A DNA stretch of 64,000 nucleotides, from assembly GCA_946800325.1 (NCBI GenBank), contig OX326956.1, positions 40,855,052 to 40,919,051 of the forward strand, given 5' to 3'. The DNA is from Luzula sylvatica. Lineage: Eukaryota; Streptophyta; Magnoliopsida; Poales; Juncaceae. The notes under the pieces were generated by a model that saw only the letters and a program-made list of their open reading frames with translations, was not told the origin of the DNA and searched no databases. Position 1 is the stretch's first letter. Each line of letters begins with the position of its first letter. This document shows, piece after piece, positions 57,646 to 64,000 of the stretch. The translations under genes were made by a program, and so were the position numbers.

Positions 57646-60560
57646 CTTCTGAAAAAAAATCTGTCATCTCTATAAATACAATAGCAATTTAAAAAATAAA
57701 TATTTTTTATGCTTGATTGATAATTAGTAAGGAAGTTTTTATTCAAAAAAATATTAGAGTTTTACAAAGTCTTGACTAGAATAATGTGTATAAGAAGCAA
57801 ATAAAAAGATAAAATATAAGAATAATAATGTTAACAATCACCTGTTAATTTTCTTCTCGTGCGTAATTATTTGAGAAATCTTTTAATAACAATTAATCGA
57901 AAGAATTGATTGATATTTCAAAATTATTAACAACGAATAAGGGTAAAATTGTCTTTATAATTACAAAAAAATGAACGATTTTTTAACAATACATTATAGA
58001 CATGTAATTATCATCGCCTAATAATAAATTAATTACTGTAATAAATTTCATAATCGAGTTTATATAAATCAACATTATGTTATGAAATAATATTTTCGTA
58101 TGTTGAAGTCGCACGAGCAAATCAATGAAAATCACATTCGAGAATATAATGATAGAATACAAATCTCTATATACAATATAATAATATATATACATGTTAA
58201 GTTGAATTTTTTTTTTTTTAAATTCAAACTGAATTCAACTGCAATAAATACACATTATGATATAGATAAATAAAATTTATAATTATTACTACTGAATTTA
58301 ATTTGGATTCTTATAAAATGATTTCAACTTAAAATTTCACTTATATTTTAAGTTTCAGATATATGTTTTTTTTAATGAAAAATACTAAAATAAAATAATC
58401 GAAGATTACATAATTATGATCACAGATACTCAAAAATGACAAAAATAATATGATAGTAAATATACACAACATACTTTCACAACATGATAAAAACATGATG
58501 TTATTGGCTTGTATTTTCTTGATGTGGTATAGTGTGATTGAATGATATTTCATAACTGTCTAGGTCAACCGAATATTCTGTTGTCGGCCATGTTGCGGTA
58601 TCTTGTAGCATTACTATTTGATACTTCAATTCAAACTGCTGTCTTGAAGCAGAAATACTGATCCTGGCCATACAAATCATGTACAGTCCAGATTTTGATA
58701 TTGATTAACATTTAATAGGGACACTAACAACAATTTTGAGGATTAATAATACTTTTGTCCCAAATACCAAACACCTGTGTTTCCCCACAATAGGTGAGGG
58801 CAGGTGTTATTGACAGGTCAGTTTTTACTCGAGACAGAAAAATGTTAATGTTAACAAAACTGTGTGTCAAATTGTATTTTATTTGTGTGTATAAAGTTCA
58901 GACCTGTTAATATAAAACCCTCTTTTGAGTGACTCCTCCTTCATTGCAAAGATGGTGAATTTGTTAATTGTAATTAATACGTGGATTTACTGTTAATTAC
59001 TAATTCCCAAGAGTTAATTTAATTTGGGGATGGATATGGTCCCCAAATTGTACCCCGGATAATATTATTGACCGTGTGGCGTGTAGAGTAAGAACATCTT
59101 CAATTAAAAAAAAAACTGAATCCTTCGATAATTTGGTACAATATTACACTTATCTATAATATTATAATATTGATATGGCAATGTTATATATTTTGTATGA
59201 TTTTCGTAATTTGAATTTTAACTGTGTATTATCATAGACGAAATTAAAAAGGACTACACAATGGACAGTTATAGTGATGTGAGTAGATGAAGATATTTTT
59301 TACTTCTCTCACGGAGAATATTGAACATAACCGTTATTCTAAGTGATGGAAATTATGTTGATTTGACCGTAAGACGGTTGTCTTTTGCTACGGAAGTCCC
59401 AAGTTCGATATTCATCAATGGACTTTTTGGTGCAAAAAATGAAAATAGAAAATTATAGCGAAAGTGAAAGTCAAGTCATGATTAGTAAATAAGAATGTTA
59501 GAGCTCTCACTAACAAGATAAAAAAAAAATTGTGTTCATTCATGTATAATACTTTTGTAGCTTTGTGCATGTGACAATTATTATTATTTATTATTGATAA
59601 TAAAGTTTGAATAGTTTTCGTGATTTTATATTTTCCTATAAATAATTTTAGGTACTTTCTAATTTCGTATAACTTATTGATAATTGTTTGATATTCTATC
59701 ATTAAATAAATTAACATATAACTTTTTTCACACAACATGTGTTAGCTATCATATATTTTTTTGCTATGATTTTTTTTTTATATAATTAACATATCCCTGA
59801 ATAAATTTTACGATCATGACTTTTATCAATTATTTTTTACTTAGTTATAAACTTATATGATTTACAATTCACTTACATACTGATTTGACATTTGAAATTA
59901 TAAATTCGTTTACCCCATCATTTTAGTTATAAACTTAAAATTATCAGTATACAATTGCTAGCAAGACAAAATAAATAAATTTCGTCGTGATACAATTGTG
60001 TACATTGAGGAGACAAAAAAAATAATAACGTCAACATTTATGGTTTATTCCTCTCTCTTTCAAAAAAAAAAAATGGGCAATACTATTCAACTTGAACAAA
60101 AAAATAAATCAAATATAGTTCCTAATTCAAAGTTATAATAGTAAACAATCCAAGAAAATATCTCACCAAACTAGGAATTTTTGCATGAATAAACCATTAT
60201 ACCGAATTTACTAACATCCACATATCCATTTCTTAATCACTGAATTCCATCTGCCCCCTTATTAAAATTCCAAACTTAAAAAATATCACATATACCCCTA
60301 TAAAACTTCCATTATTCTCAAAATCAAATTTCATATTCAAATGTTGATGACTATATCCATAATTTTTTTATATAGCATATACTTGAATATGATTTACATA
60401 TTTCACATCAAATTATAAATTTAAAAATAATGAAGGAAATTTCCTACCAAGTCTTCAAAGTTTACTCAATAAATAATAAAATACCTAAAAGTCTTAACAT
60501 TGCTAAATAATCCTATAAATATGAATAATTAATATATAAATATAACATAATAAAAAGAAG
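57646..60560. other. AT-rich intergenic DNA upstream of the flippase gene
   Basis: No gene supported; the short open frames are chance stretches in AT-rich DNA. Confidence 0.4.
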
Positions 60561-61315
60561 AAGAAAAAGAAAGATATAACCGCCGGAGACCAATCCTTTG
60601 TTTTGTTTCCCAGCTCCTCACAACGCCAAAAAAATAAAGACATTGCCGAGGCAAAAACACGCAAAAGAACGCAGCTTTTTCGCTCAATCTCGTGCATCGC
60701 GGACACCAATCTCAAGGCAGATCCGACTGGAGGTGTTGATTGTTGGTTCTTTCTCCGGTCATGACCTGAGGTGCGTTTTTATTTGATTGTTTTTGGCTTT
60801 GTTGATTACGAGTCAATTTGGGGATTTATTTGGGTATTGCGATTTTGTAATCTGATCTTGGGTTTTTTAAATCAATGTGGTTTGTTGTGGTTTGTTTTGT
60901 TTGGATTAATTTCGCGAATTTGAGATTTGTTGTCGTAATTTGCGTTGAATCCAGCTAAAAATTGGAAAAATTTCAATGAGTTCATCCGTAAGTAGTCCAT
61001 TTCATTATTTAAACTCTTACAAATGTCAATTATTTTCTTGATTGGCCACACGATTGTGATCAAGTGCAAAATGCATTGATTTTGTGCGTCCATACCCACA
61101 GCCTAGGAAAAAAACTGCATAATTTTCTTAATTCAGCTCAAAATTGGTGAGTGCAATTTTTAAACTATAAACCTACAATTTCCATTGTTACTCAACAATT
61201 GAATCAATCAGAATCAACTATTTAATTTTGACCAAAAACTGAACCAAAACTAATTAAAAGTTTCTTCACAGTCCAGGTACTCAGCAAAAAAAAGAACCAA
61301 TAACCGAAACCCTAA
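60561..61315 (+). promoter_or_regulatory. Probable 5' UTR with an intron, flippase gene
   Basis: GC content rises at about 60575, and the sequence reads like a leader up to CATGACCTGAG|GTGCGT (60770). A good acceptor follows at TTCTTCACAG (61271), 45 bp before the ATG. Leader introns are common in plant housekeeping genes; transcripts would be needed to confirm it. Confidence 0.45.
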
Positions 61316-63954
61316 ATGGCTCGAACAGGCCATAGAAAGAGAGACAGACTAAGATGGAGCAAACTCTACACCTTCTCTTGCATAAGACCAAGCGTCCAAC
61401 TCGACCCGTCAGACTCGGGACCCGCTTCGTTAGGCGGACCCGGTTTTTCCCGCATTGTAAACTGCAACCAACCTCGTCTCCATTCTCGAAAGCCCTTAAA
61501 ATACCCCACTAATTACATCTCTACCACCAAGTACAACATCATCACCTTTCTCCCCAAAGCCATCTTCGAGCAATTTCGAAGAGTCGCGAATATATACTTT
61601 TTATTAGCCGCGATTTTGTCTCTCACGCCCGTTACCCCCTTTTCGCCCGTCAGTATGATCGCCCCACTTGCGTTCGTGGTGGGTCTATCCATGGCCAAAG
61701 AGGCTTTAGAAGATTGGCGAAGATTCATTCAAGACATGAAGGTTAATTCTCGCAAAGTTGGTATTCATAAAGGTGAAGGGCTTTTTGGGTACAAACCGTG
61801 GCAAAAGTTACGCGTTGGTGACGTGGTCAAAATCGAAAAAGACCAATTTTTCCCAGCGGATTTACTTTTACTATCTTCGAGTTACGAAGATGGGATTTGC
61901 TACGTCGAAACGATGAATTTGGATGGAGAGACGAATTTGAAGGTGAAGAGATCTTTGGAGGTAACCTTACCTTTGGATGAAGATTTAGCATTCAAGGAGT
62001 TCAAAGGCACGGTTCGTTGCGAGGACCCGAATCCGAATTTGTATACTTTCGTGGGTAATTTAGAATATGAGCGACAAGTTTACGCTTTGGACCCTAATCA
62101 AATCTTGCTTCGCGATTCCAAGCTCAGAAACACTTCGTATATTTATGGAGTCGTTATTTTTACCGGTCACGACACGAAAGTCATGCAAAATTCCACCGAA
62201 TCCCCCTCGAAACGAAGCGGAATCGAGAAAAAAATGGATAAAATCATCTACATTTTATTCAGCGTTCTCGTTTTGATCTCCTTAATTAGCTCGATCGGTT
62301 TCGCGATCAAAACGAAATATTTCATGCCGCATTGGTGGTATTTACGACCTGACGACCCGTCAGAACTTTACGACCCGAAAAAACCCGCTCTTTCTGGAAC
62401 CTTCCATTTAATCACCGCATTGATTTTATACGGATATTTAATCCCAATTTCTCTCTACGTCTCAATCGAAGTGGTCAAAGTTTTGCAAGCCATGTTCATA
62501 AACCAAGATCTACTCATGTACGACGAAGAAAAAGACATACCAGCCCAAGCTCGTACCTCCAATCTCAACGAAGAGCTCGGACAGGTACACTTCATTCTCT
62601 CTGACAAAACCGGTACGTTGACTTGCAACCAAATGGACTTTTTAAAATGTTCCATTGCCGGTACGAGTTACGGTACCGGTTCGAGCGAGGTGGAAATCGC
62701 TGCGGCGAAACAAATGGCATCAGAAGGAGAATTTCACGAAATCGAAATCGAACCTGGCACGCCGAATACCCCAATTACCCCTTTCGGTACGAGGGTGAAA
62801 AAGAACGCGATAAAAGGGTTTAGTTTTGAGGACGAGCGATTGATGGGGGGTAATTGGCGAAATGAGCAAAATGCAGGGAATATTTTGTTATTTTTCAGGA
62901 TTTTGGCACTTTGTCACACTGCGATTCCTGAATTCAATGAGGAAACGGGTGGGTTTACTTACGAGGCCGAATCTCCTGACGAGGGCGCATTTTTGGTTGC
63001 TGCGAGAGAATTTGGGTTCGAGTTTTGTAAAAGGACTCAGTCTAGCGTTTTCGTCAGAGAGAAATATTCTATTAACGAGGACCCTATCGAAAAGTACTTT
63101 TATATTGCATTAAAATATCGTTTATACCCCTCCTCCACAGAAACATAAAACAAGTATTCTTTTATTATTGTAGGGAATTCAAAGTTTTGAATTTATTGGA
63201 GTTCAATAGCAAAAGAAAGAGAATGTCTGTGATTGTACGCGACGAATCTGGCAAAACTATGTTACTCTGCAAAGGAGCTGATAGGTAAATTTACAATAAC
63301 ACCCCTACGAAATCATCAAATCATAACATTATTTTTGTTTGGCAGTATAATATTCGAGAGGCTTGCGAAGAATGGAAGAGTTTATGAGCCAGACACGACG
63401 AGACATTTGAACGAGTACGGGGAGGCGGGACTGAGAACGCTGGCTCTCTCGTACCGAATTTTGGAGGAGCAAGAATATTTTAATTGGAATTCTGAATTCT
63501 TCAAGGCGAAAACTTCAATTGGGGCCGATAGAGACGCCCAATTAGAACGCGTCTCTGATTTGATGGAACGTGATTTGATTCTTGTCGGCGCCACCGCCGT
63601 CGAAGACAAATTACAAAAAGGGGTACGCAAAAATATAAAAAAAATTATTAAATTTAATTAATTAATTAATTTATTAATGAGTTTTTTTATTTAGGTGCAA
63701 CAATGTATCGATAAATTGGCACAAGCAGGTCTGAAGATTTGGGTTCTCACTGGCGATAAAATGGAAACCGCAATTAATATAGGGTAATAAATATTTCTTA
63801 AATGATCATTTTATTTAATTTAGAAAATTACGAAATTACAATAATACCCCTCTATGTTTTGTTCAGATATGCGTGCAGTTTACTGAGACAAGGAATGAAG
63901 CAAATTTGTTTATCAACAACTCCAACAGACTCGACCCAACAAGATGGCAATAAG
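61316..63954 (+). CDS. ALA: P4-type phospholipid-transporting ATPase (ALA4-ALA7 group), 3'-partial
   Basis: Visible exons are 61316-63093, 63174-63284, 63346-63622, 63695-63783 and 63867-63954. All have GT-AG borders and one open frame of 781 codons; the gene continues past the window (family length is about 1,220 residues). The start [20 protein letters not shown] matches the group. Landmarks are the N-terminal flippase domain ([14 protein letters not shown]), the actuator motif DGETNLK (from residue 203), the phosphorylation site DKTGTLT with Asp430, [15 protein letters not shown], the nucleotide domain KGADS.IFERL, and the hinge-proximal [21 protein letters not shown]4-ATPases move phospholipids from the outer to the inner leaflet of plasma and Golgi membranes with an ALIS beta subunit. 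The words [16 protein letters not shown] and KVNSRKV favour ALA4-7 over ALA8-12. I cannot tell which of the four it matches best. Confidence 0.95.
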
Positions 63955-64000
63955 GTACGTAATTGCCCCCATTATTTGTAAAAATAAACCGACTGGTTTG

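Overview
The window is nuclear DNA of a flowering plant, probably a eudicot. It is strongly AT-rich, its genes are split by GT-AG introns, and most of the rest is transposable elements. I cannot name the species. Five protein-coding genes are supported: two tandem, same-strand cytochrome P450 genes of the CYP711A (MAX1, strigolactone biosynthesis) family at 1-11229 and 30068-33539; a minus-strand FHA-domain gene (38434-39792); an intronless CC-type-like glutaredoxin (43625-43930); and the 5' two thirds of a P4-ATPase lipid flippase of the ALA4-ALA7 group (61316 to the window edge).

Layout. 1-11229: MAX1 copy 1, entered inside exon 1. Its intron 2 is swollen to 9.4 kb by a full-length but broken sense-strand L1-type LINE (3662-9600, 15-bp target duplication) and by a degraded antisense copia pol fragment. 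12250-19520: a decayed antisense LINE split by a non-autonomous CACTA element (14806-18750). 19557-28500: a Helitron end, a T-rich tandem array split by a solo LTR, a 1.2-kb inverted repeat, another solo LTR carrying a hAT-type MITE, and tandem SINEs. 28530-29973: hAT- and Mutator-type MITEs, the last ending 94 bp before the MAX1 copy 2 start codon. 30068-33539: MAX1 copy 2, five exons, with a SINE in intron 2. 33696-34729: a long foldback Mutator-type element just downstream. 34914-38000: simple repeats and an AT-filled terminal-inverted-repeat element. 38434-43930: the FHA and glutaredoxin genes, each with a perfect TGACGTCA box upstream. 44044-46167: a non-autonomous Mutator-like element. 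46831-54740: two Helitron copies of one family flanking a nest of six elements whose insertion order can be read from intact target duplications. 54740-60590: mostly featureless AT-rich DNA. 60590-64000: the flippase gene.

How the genes relate. The two P450s share intron positions and phases, so they come from one duplication. Copy 1 keeps more of the MAX1-typical residues; copy 2 is more diverged but keeps every P450 motif. MAX1 enzymes oxidise carlactone in strigolactone synthesis. The FHA, glutaredoxin and flippase genes have no evident link to that pathway; nothing here looks like a biosynthetic cluster beyond the P450 pair. I found no convincing new molecular system. The most unusual items are the patchwork repair scar inside the LINE reverse transcriptase, the five solo LTRs with no complete LTR element, the nested insertion record, the MYB-core array in one LTR, and the long foldback next to MAX1 copy 2. 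Exon boundaries were set by reading frame, splice consensus and remembered family alignments, not by transcripts or searches.
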